Source: Acetobacteraceae bacterium (GTDB lineage Bacteria > Pseudomonadota > Alphaproteobacteria > Acetobacterales > Acetobacteraceae). From it: a stretch of 21,043 bases of DNA. This document shows positions 7,185 to 15,319 of this stretch, one piece after another. Position numbers and translations under genes: made by a program. Under the pieces are notes generated by a model that was not told the DNA's origin, ran no database searches, and saw only the letters and a list, made by a program, of their open reading frames with translations. The stretch is from contig PLSZ01000110.1 in the NCBI GenBank assembly GCA_003164305.1, forward strand, positions 7,473-28,515, read 5' to 3'. Numbering within the stretch: the first letter of the stretch is position 1; each line of letters starts with the position of its first letter.

Positions 7185-8093
7185 ATGATGGTGTTGTCCA
7201 TCCGCCCTTTGACCGAGTCACGTTTCGCCGGAGAGGTCTCGGGCATCGATCTGACCCGGCCGTTATCGCCAGATCAGGTGGCGGCGATCGACGAGGCCAT
7301 GGACCAGTTCGGCGTGCTGGTGTTCCACGATCAGCACTTCGATGACGCTTCGCAACTCGCGTTCAGCCGGAACTTCGGCGAGTTGGAAGTCTCGTCCGGG
7401 GCGGAAATGAGTAAAGCCCAGGATCGGCGACTGCCACAGATGGAAATGGCGGACATCTCCAATCTGGACGCGGAAGGGCGGTTGCGCGCCGCGTCCGATC
7501 GGATGCGCCTCACCGCGTTGGGCAACCGGCTGTGGCACTCCGACGCGTCGTTTCGGGCCGTCCCGGCGAAATATTCGTTACTGTCCGCGCGCACCGTTCC
7601 CGGCACCGGCGGTAACACGGAATTCGCCGACATGCGCGCCGCTTACGACGCACTGGACGATAAAACCAAGACCGAGATCGAAGACCTCGTGACCGAACAC
7701 TCGAACGCGTATTCGCGGGAGCAGATCGGTTTCATGAAGGCCGATTACGGCGTGGAAAATCAACTGAAATTAAAGCCGGTGCGGCATCGGCTGGTTCGTT
7801 ACGATCCACGCACAGGACGCCGGTCGCTGTATCTGTCCGCTCATATCGGAGCGATCGTCGGCTGGCCCGTGCCCGAGGCGCGCATGCTGATCCGCGACCT
7901 GATCGAACATGCGACGCAACGGCGGTTCGTCCATGCTCATGTCTGGCGGCAATGGGATCTGGTGATCTGGGACAACCGCACGACCATGCATCGCGCGCGG
8001 CGCTATAACGATCTGACGGACGTTCGCGACATGCGGCGCACCACCATTCGCGGCGACGGCGTCACCGTCGCGCAAATCCAGGAAGCGGCCTGA
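7185..8093 (+). CDS. TauD/TfdA family Fe(II)/2-oxoglutarate dioxygenase, copy 1
   Basis: The protein has 302 residues (TfdA is 287). I chose the ATG at 7185 because CAGGAGAG lies just upstream and the N-terminus then aligns with copy 4 (IRPLT, FAGEVSG, DLTR). The iron ligands are His118 and Asp120 (WHSDASF) and His269 (TTMHRARRY). Arg281 and Arg285, at +12 and +16 from the last His, correspond to the 2-oxoglutarate-binding and substrate-anion-binding arginines of TfdA/TauD. GGNTEFADMRAAYDAL and VIWDNRTTMHRARR closely follow TfdA. The enzyme should use O2 and 2-oxoglutarate to hydroxylate an anionic substrate, possibly breaking an ether, C-S or C-N bond. Copies 2 and 3 follow within 19 bp and by overlap, forming an operon. 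It groups with copy 2 (DASF; SREQIGF). Confidence 0.92.
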   Translation: MMVLSIRPLTESRFAGEVSGIDLTRPLSPDQVAAIDEAMDQFGVLVFHDQHFDDASQLAFSRNFGELEVSSGAEMSKAQDRRLPQMEMADISNLDAEGRLRAASDRMRLTALGNRLWHSDASFRAVPAKYSLLSARTVPGTGGNTEFADMRAAYDALDDKTKTEIEDLVTEHSNAYSREQIGFMKADYGVENQLKLKPVRHRLVRYDPRTGRRSLYLSAHIGAIVGWPVPEARMLIRDLIEHATQRRFVHAHVWRQWDLVIWDNRTTMHRARRYNDLTDVRDMRRTTIRGDGVTVAQIQEAA

Positions 8094-8112
8094 ACCACGG
8101 GAGACCTCGAGA

Positions 8113-9009
8113 ATGCACATAAGAGCGGTCCAGAACGACTTCGTCGGCGAAGTCACCGGTATCGATATCTGCAAGCCTCTCACTGGCGACGATGTCGCGG
8201 CGATCGAGCGCGGCATGGATGAGCATGCGGTGTTGACCTTCCCCGATCAGCCGCTGACAGACGAGCAACAGGTCGCCTTCACCGAAAATTTCGGTGAGCT
8301 GGAGATCACCCTCGCCGGCCAAATGGCCAAACCCGAAGAGCGCCGTTTCCAACAGCTCGTACTGGGCGACATCTCCAACTTCAACGGCGCCGACACAACG
8401 CGGTTACGCGCGCGCGATGACAAACGCCGGATGTACGCGCTGGCCAATCGCCTGTGGCATTCCGACGCCTCGTTCCGCGCGGTAGGCGCCGGTTACACCT
8501 TGTTGCACGCCCGCATCGTCCCGGGCAAAGGCGCCGATACCCAGTTCGCCGACATGCGCGCCGCGTACGACGCGCTGAGTGAGGCGGCGAAGAACGAGGC
8601 CGAAAATCTGATCTGCGAACACTCGATCGTTTTTTCCAGGGAACAAATCGGTTTCGGCGACTACAATCCCGGGCATGAGGAACACCTGAAGCCCGTGCCG
8701 CACCGGCTGGTCATCACGCACCCGAAGACCGGGCGGAAGTCGCTGTATCTTTCATCGCATATCGGCGGCATCGTCGGCTGGCCGATCCCGGAGGCGCGCG
8801 CCTTCATCCGCGACCTGACCGAGCACGCGACTCAGCCCCAATTTGTCTACAGTCACAAATGGCGTGTCGGCGACATGGTGATGTGGGACAACCGCACCGT
8901 CATGCACCGCGCCACCCGGTTCGACGACCTGAAAGAAGTGCGCGACCTGCGTCGCACCTCGCTCAAAGGCGTCGGACTGGCAGTGAAACAGGCAATGGCC
9001 GCGGAGTAA
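8113..9009 (+). CDS. TauD/TfdA family Fe(II)/2-oxoglutarate dioxygenase, copy 2
   Basis: The protein has 298 residues, starting at the ATG at 8113 after a GGGAGAC ribosome-binding site. The iron site is His116, Asp118 (WHSDASF) and His265 (TVMHRATRF). Arg277 and Arg281 occupy the 2-oxoglutarate and substrate-anion positions. The C-terminal part, KWRVGDMVMWDNR, closely resembles the TfdA sequence in the same place. It shares DASF and SREQIGF with copy 1, including the one-residue insertion before the arginine pair (KEVRDLRR). It differs in having DTQFADM instead of the usual TEFADM and an extra GDYNPGHEE loop, which may change substrate fit. Its TAA overlaps the ATG of copy 3, so the two are translationally coupled. 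Confidence 0.92.
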   Translation: MHIRAVQNDFVGEVTGIDICKPLTGDDVAAIERGMDEHAVLTFPDQPLTDEQQVAFTENFGELEITLAGQMAKPEERRFQQLVLGDISNFNGADTTRLRARDDKRRMYALANRLWHSDASFRAVGAGYTLLHARIVPGKGADTQFADMRAAYDALSEAAKNEAENLICEHSIVFSREQIGFGDYNPGHEEHLKPVPHRLVITHPKTGRKSLYLSSHIGGIVGWPIPEARAFIRDLTEHATQPQFVYSHKWRVGDMVMWDNRTVMHRATRFDDLKEVRDLRRTSLKGVGLAVKQAMAAE

Positions 9010-9899
9010 TGCCGGAACTTCGCAAGTTGCACGATGTGTTCGTGGCCGAGGTCGGCGGCATCGATTTGACCCGACCCACGTGTTCGAACGACATCGCGTT
9101 CGTCGAGGCGGCGATCGCGGAATACGCCGTCCTGGTATTTCGCGATCAACGCATCACCGACGAGCAACAACTGGCGTTCAGCCGTAGCTTCGGCGACCTG
9201 GAGGAAACCCGCGGCACCGGCATCAGCAAGCCGGGCGAACAACGTTTGCACCCTGCCTTCGCCGATGTCTCCAACCTCGACACCGACAACACCGTGCTGG
9301 CGCGCGACAATCGGCGGCGGCTGTACAGCCTCGGCAATATGTTGTGGCACTCGGACAGTTCGTTCAAGCCGATCCCGGCGACTTATTCGTTACTGTCGGG
9401 CCGCGTCGTGGTGGAGCGCGGGGGAGAAACTGAGTTCGCCGACATGCGCGCGGCGCACGATGCGCTCGACGCTGAAACGAAAGCCGAAATCGCCGATCTG
9501 GTCTGCGAACATTCGCTGATTTACTCCCGCGAAACCCTGGGCTTTGGCGACCTGACCGACACCGAACGAGCCACGATGCGCCCGGCGCGGCAGGTGTTGA
9601 CGCGCACGCACCCGGTCAGCTTGCGAAAGTCAATCTATCTGGCGTCGCATATCGGCAAGATCAACGGCTGGCCGGTGCCCGAGGCACGTGCCTTCATCCG
9701 CGACCTGACCGAGCACGCGACGCAACCCCAATTCGTCTATCGTCATCAGTGGCGGCCATTCGACCTCGTGATGTGGGATAACCGCTGCACGATGCACCGC
9801 GCCCGGCGTTTCGACTCCACCCAGGTGCGTGACATGCGTCGCACGACCGTCGCCGGCATCGCGCCCACCGTGTCGCGGGAGTCGTTGGCCGCCGAGTAG
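9009..9899 (+). CDS. TauD/TfdA family Fe(II)/2-oxoglutarate dioxygenase, copy 3
   Basis: The protein has 296 residues. The start at 9009 uses the A of the previous stop (TAATG); the open frame runs further upstream, but only inside copy 2. Iron ligands are His114 and Asp116 (WHSDSSF) and His263 (TMHRARRF), with Arg274 and Arg278 after them. These are the same residue numbers I recall for the plasmid pJP4 TfdA. With copy 4 it shares WHSDSSF, LLSGR/ILSGR and SLIYSR.TLGF.DLTD.ER, which separates this pair from copies 1 and 2. The N-terminus (MPELRKLHDVF) is more diverged than in the other copies. It probably ends the first transcription unit, since 179 bp and a sigma-54-type promoter follow. Confidence 0.92.
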   Translation: MPELRKLHDVFVAEVGGIDLTRPTCSNDIAFVEAAIAEYAVLVFRDQRITDEQQLAFSRSFGDLEETRGTGISKPGEQRLHPAFADVSNLDTDNTVLARDNRRRLYSLGNMLWHSDSSFKPIPATYSLLSGRVVVERGGETEFADMRAAHDALDAETKAEIADLVCEHSLIYSRETLGFGDLTDTERATMRPARQVLTRTHPVSLRKSIYLASHIGKINGWPVPEARAFIRDLTEHATQPQFVYRHQWRPFDLVMWDNRCTMHRARRFDSTQVRDMRRTTVAGIAPTVSRESLAAE

Positions 9900-9933
9900 G
9901 GGTGAGTAAGCGCCGAGGCGTCGCCCCACACCC

Positions 9934-9949
9934 TGGCACGCCTCCTGCA
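9934..9949 (+). promoter_or_regulatory. Sigma-54 (RpoN) type promoter upstream of the ABC importer
   Basis: TGGCACGCCTCCTGCA matches the sigma-54 pattern TGGCAC-N5-TTGCA with a single change (C for the first T of TTGC). The invariant GG (9935-9936) and GC (9947-9948) are exactly 10 bp apart. Transcription would start near 9960, about 120 bp before the ATG of the binding-protein gene. It lies in the only sizeable gap between the dioxygenase run and the transporter. No enhancer site could be identified by eye. Sigma-54 control is common for nitrogen-responsive uptake systems. Confidence 0.6.
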
Positions 9950-10078
9950 TCATCGTCCGGCACGGACGGTTCGTGGACCCGCTTGCTCCGGCGGCCCGGC
10001 CCGTTCAGTGTTCGCCTTGTATTGGTCCGCGCGGTCGCGGATCGCTGCCAGGCAAGCTCGAAGAGCAGGGAGACAAAA

Positions 10079-11317
10079 ATGATCACACGTCGCGCCGCCG
10101 CCCGTTTGTTCGCCGGAACCACCGTCACCGCCGTTGCTTCCCGGATTGGAGCAGCCCATGCGGAGGACAAGGTCATCAAGATTGGCGCCGATCTGTCGCT
10201 GACCGGAGCCGACGCCGAAAGCGCGACCCGCGTGAAGGACGGCATTATCCTGGCCATTGATGCCGCCAACAAGAATAAGACTGTCCCCGGCTATACCTTC
10301 GAGTTGATGACGCTGGACGATGGCACCGCGACGTCCGGCCAGTATGACCCGGCGCAGGCCGCGACGAACGCGCGCAAGATGGTGTCCGACCAGGATGTGG
10401 TGGCCGCGATCGGTCCGCAGATGAGTGGCGCCGGCAAGGCGATGGCGCCGATTCTCAGTCAGGGCGATCTCGCGACGATCACGCCCAGTTCGACCAATCC
10501 TGATATCACGAGCCCGAAGTTCGCGGAACAGTACCGGCCGGCCGGCAAGCCGATCTATTTCCGGACCGTCACCACCGATGCGTTCCAGGGCCCCAACATG
10601 GCCAACTACATGGCGGAGATTCTGAAGATCACCTCGGTTTACATTCTGGACGACAGCGGTGCGTACGGCGTGGGCCTGGCGGATGCATATCAGGCGCAGA
10701 TTGAGAAGAAAGGCGTCAAAGTCCTCGGGCGCGACCGGCTGGATCCGAAGGCGGCCGACTATTCCGCGGCGCTGACGAAAATCAAGGCGCTCAATCCCCA
10801 GGCGATGTATTACGGCGGCGTTGGCCAGGCCGGCATCAAGCTGGCGAAGCAGGCCTATGACATCATTCCGGACATGATCAAGGCGGGTGGCGATGGCGTC
10901 GTCGGCGCTTCGTTTCTCAGTGGCACCGGATTTCCCGCCGCCGAGGGCTGGTATGGCACCCTCGCCTCTCCGCATGTGACCGGTGACACCAAGGCCTCCG
11001 ATTTCGTCAAGGAATTCACCGCCCGGTTCGGCGTGGCGCCCGAGGATTACTCGATCACCGCCTATGACGGCACGTTGGTGATCATCGACGCGGTAAAGCG
11101 GGTGGTGGCGAGCGGCAAGCCTGTCGATCGCCATCTGGTGCGCGACGCCATTCAAAGCGGCAAGGTGCCGACCATCCAGGGGATCGTTTCGTTCGACGAT
11201 AACGGTGATCTCGCCGATCGTACCGTCAGCGTGTTCCAGATCAAGAAAGACACCAACGCCAAGCTGGATGACGTGTCGGCGCAATACCACTACATCGCGG
11301 TGGCGCCGCAGTCCTGA
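10079..11317 (+). CDS. Branched-chain amino acid-type ABC transporter substrate-binding protein (LivK-like)
   Basis: The protein has 412 residues. I chose the ATG at 10079 because GGGAGAC lies 5 nt upstream and the start then gives an export signal: TRRAAARLFAG..., with cleavage after AHA near residue 28. The twin arginines at 4-5 make Tat export possible, though a Sec signal is not excluded. The mature part begins VIKIGADLSLTGADAES, typical of the type I periplasmic-binding fold of LivK and of amide/urea-binding relatives, and continues with VVAAIGPQMSGAGKAMAPI and a C-terminal half with EDYSITAYDGTLVIIDAV. It would capture the substrate in the periplasm for the following permeases. Ligands of this family range from branched-chain amino acids to amides, urea and aromatic acids. 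Context favours the compound used by the flanking dioxygenases and formamidase, which is inference. Confidence 0.92.
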   Translation: MITRRAAARLFAGTTVTAVASRIGAAHAEDKVIKIGADLSLTGADAESATRVKDGIILAIDAANKNKTVPGYTFELMTLDDGTATSGQYDPAQAATNARKMVSDQDVVAAIGPQMSGAGKAMAPILSQGDLATITPSSTNPDITSPKFAEQYRPAGKPIYFRTVTTDAFQGPNMANYMAEILKITSVYILDDSGAYGVGLADAYQAQIEKKGVKVLGRDRLDPKAADYSAALTKIKALNPQAMYYGGVGQAGIKLAKQAYDIIPDMIKAGGDGVVGASFLSGTGFPAAEGWYGTLASPHVTGDTKASDFVKEFTARFGVAPEDYSITAYDGTLVIIDAVKRVVASGKPVDRHLVRDAIQSGKVPTIQGIVSFDDNGDLADRTVSVFQIKKDTNAKLDDVSAQYHYIAVAPQS

Positions 11318-11333
11318 CGCCCACACCCAGGCG

Positions 11334-12263
11334 ATGACGCTATTCGATCTGCTGTTGCAACAGACGATCAACGGACTAAGCCTGGGCGCGATGTATGCGT
11401 TGCTCGCGCTCGGGTTCACCCTGGTTTACGGCATTCTGGAGCTGATCAATTTCTCTCACTTCAACGTGTTCATGGTGGGCTCGTTCATCGGCATGGGCGT
11501 GTTGCAGTTGTTTGGCCTGAGCGGTCAGGACATCATCATGACCGGATTGCCACTGGCGGGCGTGCTGCTGGCGACATTCGCGGTGACCATGCTGTCCTCC
11601 GGGGTGATCGGTGTCCTGATCGAGCGCCTGTCGCTGCGGCCGTTACGCAACGTCAAGGGTCCGGCGGCGATGATTACCACCATCGGCGTGTCGTATATTC
11701 TGTTCAATATCATCCTGCTGCTGTGCGGCGCTGAGGGTAAGAACTACCCCAACCCGATGCCGTCGGTGCGTTTCCACCTTGGCGGCGCGGTGCTGGACAT
11801 TCGCGTCGTGCTGATCTGGATCGTCGCCTTGGTGCTGATGGGCGGGCTGTGGCTGTTCGTGCAGAAAAGCCGCATGGGCAAGGCGATGCGCGCCACCGCA
11901 CAGGATCCCGAGGCGGCGCGCATGATGGGCGTCGAAGTGGATCGAGTCGTGATGATGGCCTTTTTTCTCGGCTCCGCGCTGGCCGGCGCCGGTGGACTGA
12001 TATTTGGCCTTTACTACAACTTCACCAGTTTCCTCATCGGCTTCACCGCCGGTCTGCGCGCCTTTACCGCGGCGGTGCTCGGCGGCATCGGCAACGTGCC
12101 GGGCGCCATGGTAGGCGGCGTCCTCATCGGCCTGATCGAGGCGTTCGGCGGCCAGTTCATCGCCACCGCCTGGACCGATGTCATCATTTTCTCGATCCTC
12201 GTGCTGGTGCTGGTATTTAAGCCGGCCGGCCTGTTCGGGCGCATCGCGCCGAACAAATCGTGA
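11334..12263 (+). CDS. Branched-chain amino acid-type ABC transporter permease (LivH-like)
   Basis: This 309-residue inner-membrane permease starts at the ATG at 11334, 16 bp after the binding-protein gene. The family opening LLLQQTINGLSLGAMYALLALGFTLVYGILELINFSH is evident, and about eight hydrophobic segments follow. The conserved cytoplasmic loop (MGKAMRATAQDPEAARMMGV, about residues 180-200) is the site expected to contact the ATPases. The C-terminus LVLVFKPAGLFGR is typical of LivH. It should form a heterodimeric channel with the permease half of the next protein. Its stop overlaps the GTG start of that gene (GTGA), indicating coupled translation. Confidence 0.94.
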   Translation: MTLFDLLLQQTINGLSLGAMYALLALGFTLVYGILELINFSHFNVFMVGSFIGMGVLQLFGLSGQDIIMTGLPLAGVLLATFAVTMLSSGVIGVLIERLSLRPLRNVKGPAAMITTIGVSYILFNIILLLCGAEGKNYPNPMPSVRFHLGGAVLDIRVVLIWIVALVLMGGLWLFVQKSRMGKAMRATAQDPEAARMMGVEVDRVVMMAFFLGSALAGAGGLIFGLYYNFTSFLIGFTAGLRAFTAAVLGGIGNVPGAMVGGVLIGLIEAFGGQFIATAWTDVIIFSILVLVLVFKPAGLFGRIAPNKS

Positions 12264-14290
12264 GCAATTTCGTCACCACAACGGTCGAGCGCATTCCCGA
12301 ACCGTGGCGCCACCGGCTCGGTTTGACCGTCCTGATCGCCGCGGCGCTGTTGTTCCCCGTGCTGCACAACAAAGACGCCGACATCGACAGCATGGCGAAC
12401 GCCGCGTCGTACGCGGTATTGGCGCTCGGACTGAACATTGTCGTCGGGTTCGCGGGCTTGCTGGATCTTGGTTACGCCGCGTTCTTCGCCATCGGCGCCT
12501 ACACCTACGGCATTTTGAGCTCGTTTCAATTGCAACCGGATTGGTCCGCGTTCTGGGAGCCGTTTCGGATCCTTGGCCTGGTGCACAAGATGGCGGCCGA
12601 AACCGGCGACGGCAGCGTCGTGCGTTTCACCTTGTCGTTCTGGTTGGCGTTGCCGCTATGCGGTGCGTTCGCCGCGTTCTGGGGGGTCATGTTCGGCGCG
12701 CCCACCTTGCGCCTGCGCGGCGATTATCTCGCCATCGTCACGCTCGGCTTTGGCGAGATCGTGCCGATCGTGGTGCGCAACTGGTCCAGCCTGACCAACG
12801 GAGCGGCGGGACTGAACGGCGTCGCCGCGCCAAGACTATTCGGCTGGAGCTTCGGGGTCAATTCGACACCATATTATTACGTCGCCATCGCCCTCGTGGC
12901 GTTGTTGATCTTCGTCTCCATCCGATTGCGCGATTCCCGCATCGGCCGTGCCTGGATGGCGATCCGTGAAGATGAGATCGCCGCCGCGGCGATGGGCGTC
13001 GATCGCACCAAATTCAAATTGCTCGCCTTCGCCATTGGCGCCGCGTTCGGCGGCATGACCGGCGTTTTCTACGTCGCCAAACTGCAGACCGCGACACCGG
13101 AAATGTTCGGCTTTCCGGTCTCGGTGATGATCCTTGTGATGATCGTGTTCGGCGGGATCGGCAGCGTATGGGGCGTGGTGCTCGGTGCCTTCATTTTGCA
13201 ATTGCTGCAATCCTGGTGGCTGGAAGACCTCACCGGCTGGCTCAACGTACTGGGGCGCGCGGTGCACAGCGACTGGTTGGCGCATATCGATCTGGTGCCG
13301 TCAATCGAATTGATTTTCGGCTTCATCCTTGTCTTCATGATGCTGTTCCGCCGCCAGGGCCTGATCCCGGCGACCCGTCCGCAGGCGGCGCTGACATTCG
13401 AGCAACAGCACGCGGAAATCCGTCGCGGCGGTTTCAACCATCTTAAGTTACAGGGCCTCGGCGGCGACGTGCGCACCGGCGCGTTGGCGCTGGAGATCAA
13501 GGGCGTGACAGTGAAGTTTGGCGGTCTGATCGCGTTGAACAACGTCGACGTGGTGGTGCCGAACGGCGGCGTGGTGGCGGTGATCGGACCGAATGGCTCC
13601 GGCAAATCCACCTTGTTCAATGTCATCACCGGATTGTTGGATGTCGGCGAAGGCTCCGTCCGCTTTCATGGCGAGGAAATCATGCGCCTGCCGCCGCATG
13701 AAATCCTGACCAAAGGCATCGCCCGCACCTTTCAGAATTTAAGGCTGTTCCCGAATCTGACGGTGATGGAGAACGCTCTGGTCGCGCAGCATTCGCGGCT
13801 GACCACGGGCGTGTTGCAGGCAATTTTGCGCCCACCTCGTACCCGTGCCGAGGAAGCCGCCGCCCGCGTCTGGGCTCTTGAGGTCTTCTCCATTTTCGGC
13901 AACCGCCTGACGCCGCGGGTCGGACAAATGGTCGCCGGTCTGTCCTACGCCAATCGCCGCCGGATCGAGATCGCCCGGGCTTTGGCGTCACGCCCCAGGT
14001 TGCTGTTGCTGGATGAGCCGACCGCCGGCATGAACCCCGCCGAAACCCTCGAACTCGCCGAGCAAATTAAAAGCCTCAACGACCTGGGCCTGACTGTCCT
14101 GCTGATCGAGCATAAGTTGGACGTCGTCACCACGCTCGCCGACACCGTTTATGTTTTGGATCATGGGGAAGTGATCGCTCATGGCACGCCCGCCGAAGTG
14201 CGGCAGGATGAAGAAGTCCTGAGAGCCTATCTGGGTCGGAACGCCCAGGCCGCGGCGGCCGGAATGGCGGTTCCGGTGGCGGGGGGATAG
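12260..14290 (+). CDS. Fused ABC transporter permease-ATPase (LivM-LivG fusion)
   Basis: This 676-residue protein joins two normally separate subunits. Residues about 20-370 form a LivM-type permease (LGLNIVVGFAGLLDLGYAAFFAIGAY at 56-81; EDEIAAAAMGV at 237-247). After a linker of about 35 residues, residues 410-660 form a LivG-type ATPase. Its Walker A is GPNGSGKST (443-451), Walker B LLLLDEP (581-587), and the switch His is 618. The signature region reads LSYANRRRIEIARA; the usual LivG form is YGQQRRLEIAR, so the conserved Gly is Ala here. The GTG at 12260 overlaps the LivH stop. I see no internal stop or frameshift, so the fusion appears genuine. Such fusions occur in proteobacterial Liv-type systems, so the layout is uncommon rather than unique. 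Confidence 0.94.
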   Translation: MSNFVTTTVERIPEPWRHRLGLTVLIAAALLFPVLHNKDADIDSMANAASYAVLALGLNIVVGFAGLLDLGYAAFFAIGAYTYGILSSFQLQPDWSAFWEPFRILGLVHKMAAETGDGSVVRFTLSFWLALPLCGAFAAFWGVMFGAPTLRLRGDYLAIVTLGFGEIVPIVVRNWSSLTNGAAGLNGVAAPRLFGWSFGVNSTPYYYVAIALVALLIFVSIRLRDSRIGRAWMAIREDEIAAAAMGVDRTKFKLLAFAIGAAFGGMTGVFYVAKLQTATPEMFGFPVSVMILVMIVFGGIGSVWGVVLGAFILQLLQSWWLEDLTGWLNVLGRAVHSDWLAHIDLVPSIELIFGFILVFMMLFRRQGLIPATRPQAALTFEQQHAEIRRGGFNHLKLQGLGGDVRTGALALEIKGVTVKFGGLIALNNVDVVVPNGGVVAVIGPNGSGKSTLFNVITGLLDVGEGSVRFHGEEIMRLPPHEILTKGIARTFQNLRLFPNLTVMENALVAQHSRLTTGVLQAILRPPRTRAEEAAARVWALEVFSIFGNRLTPRVGQMVAGLSYANRRRIEIARALASRPRLLLLDEPTAGMNPAETLELAEQIKSLNDLGLTVLLIEHKLDVVTTLADTVYVLDHGEVIAHGTPAEVRQDEEVLRAYLGRNAQAAAAGMAVPVAGG

Positions 14291-14293
14291 AGC

Positions 14294-15037
14294 GTGCTGC
14301 TCGAATTCAAACACGTGGACACGTATTACGGCGACCTGCACGTACTGAAAGACGTTAATTACGCCATCGAACCGGGCGAAATCGTCGCGCTGTTGGGTGG
14401 CAACGCCTGCGGCAAATCGACCACGATGAAGACCATCATGGGCGTGGTGATTCCGGCCCGCGGCCAGGTGATCTACGACGGCGTGCCGATCGAGCGCCTG
14501 CCGACCGCGGAGCGCGTGCGCCGCGGCATCGCTCCGGTGCTGGAAGCGCGACGTCTGTTCCCGCGCATGACCGTGTTCGAAAACCTCGAGATGGGCGCGT
14601 ATCTTCGCAAACGAGGCGCCGAATTCGATCAAGACCTCGACCGGGTTTATTCGCTGTTTCCGCGCGTGAAAGAACGCCGCGACCAGATCGCCGGCACGCT
14701 GTCGGGCGGTGAGCAGCAGATGGTGGCGATGGGACGCGCGCTGATGGCGCGGCCTCGGTTGCTGTGCATGGATGAGCCGTCGATGGGCCTCGCGCCGATT
14801 TATGTCGAGCAGACCTTCGACATCATCCAGGAGATCAATCGCCAGGGCACCACGATCTTCATGGTGGAGCAGAATGCCAACATGGCGTTGTCGATCGCGC
14901 ATCGGGCTTATGTGCTGCAAACCGGCCAGGTCGTGCTGTCCGGCACCGCGGAAGAACTGCGACGGAACCCGATGATCCGGGAAGCGTACCTGGGCGAGTT
15001 GCAGGTGCCGGCAGCCGCGGAGGTGTCACCGAAGTAA
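14294..15037 (+). CDS. Branched-chain amino acid-type ABC transporter ATP-binding protein (LivF-like)
   Basis: This 247-residue ATPase starts with GTG at 14294, 3 bp after the fusion gene. Walker A is GGNACGKST (35-43), which fits GxxxxGKS/T but has Ala-Cys where LivF usually has Gly-Ala. The signature is LSGGEQQ (136-142) and Walker B is LLCMDEPS (156-163). The switch position is Gln193 in VEQNAN, which is normal for LivF. It pairs with the LivG half of the preceding fusion to power import. It is the last gene of the four-gene transporter set; 282 bp of non-coding DNA follow. Confidence 0.94.
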   Translation: MLLEFKHVDTYYGDLHVLKDVNYAIEPGEIVALLGGNACGKSTTMKTIMGVVIPARGQVIYDGVPIERLPTAERVRRGIAPVLEARRLFPRMTVFENLEMGAYLRKRGAEFDQDLDRVYSLFPRVKERRDQIAGTLSGGEQQMVAMGRALMARPRLLCMDEPSMGLAPIYVEQTFDIIQEINRQGTTIFMVEQNANMALSIAHRAYVLQTGQVVLSGTAEELRRNPMIREAYLGELQVPAAAEVSPK

Positions 15038-15319
15038 AAATCCATTGCGTTTGATGCGGAATAAAGGCACGGCTTTCACGAATCAAGGAGCGGCATCGCC
15101 GGGTACGACAGCATAACGATGCTCCGTGTCATCCGTGACCTTTGATCCGTGTGATTCCGAGTTGAAAACTCCCCCGGTCAAACGTGCCACTGGCCAGTTC
15201 AGGAAACCGGACTGAACCAGCCATGCAATCACGGCATCGGTGCCGCCAGGTCCCGGACATTGTGCGTCGCACTCGTAGACAGTAAATCCTACTCGTCAGT
15301 AACCACCAGGCCCAAAGCG
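15038..15319. other. Intergenic spacer with inverted and direct repeats, no gene seen
   Basis: No coding potential is evident in these 282 bp between LivF and dioxygenase copy 4, and base composition is less GC-rich than in the genes. It contains an imperfect hairpin (GGAGC, a 3-nt bulge, ATCG at 15087-15098 against CGATGCTCC at 15117-15125) without a T-tract. It also has two ATCCGTG words at 15131-15137 and 15145-15151. A 6-bp inverted repeat GTTCAG/CTGAAC with 9-nt spacing lies at 15197-15217. It may hold the promoter for copy 4 and the genes after it, but I find no convincing -35/-10 or sigma-54 site. Confidence 0.5.

Noticed and set aside
9950..11419. A 489-codon minus-strand open frame opposite the binding-protein gene
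   Set aside because: The plus strand carries a clear signal peptide and LivK-type fold; the antisense product is low-complexity and Arg/Gly/Asp-rich.
12260..14290. A possible sequencing frameshift joining livM and livG
   Set aside because: The linker region is in frame with normal composition, and both domains are complete, so a true fusion is more likely.
15087..15125. Hairpin after LivF as an intrinsic terminator
   Set aside because: The stem has a 3-nt bulge and an 18-nt loop and is not followed by a run of T, so termination is not supported.
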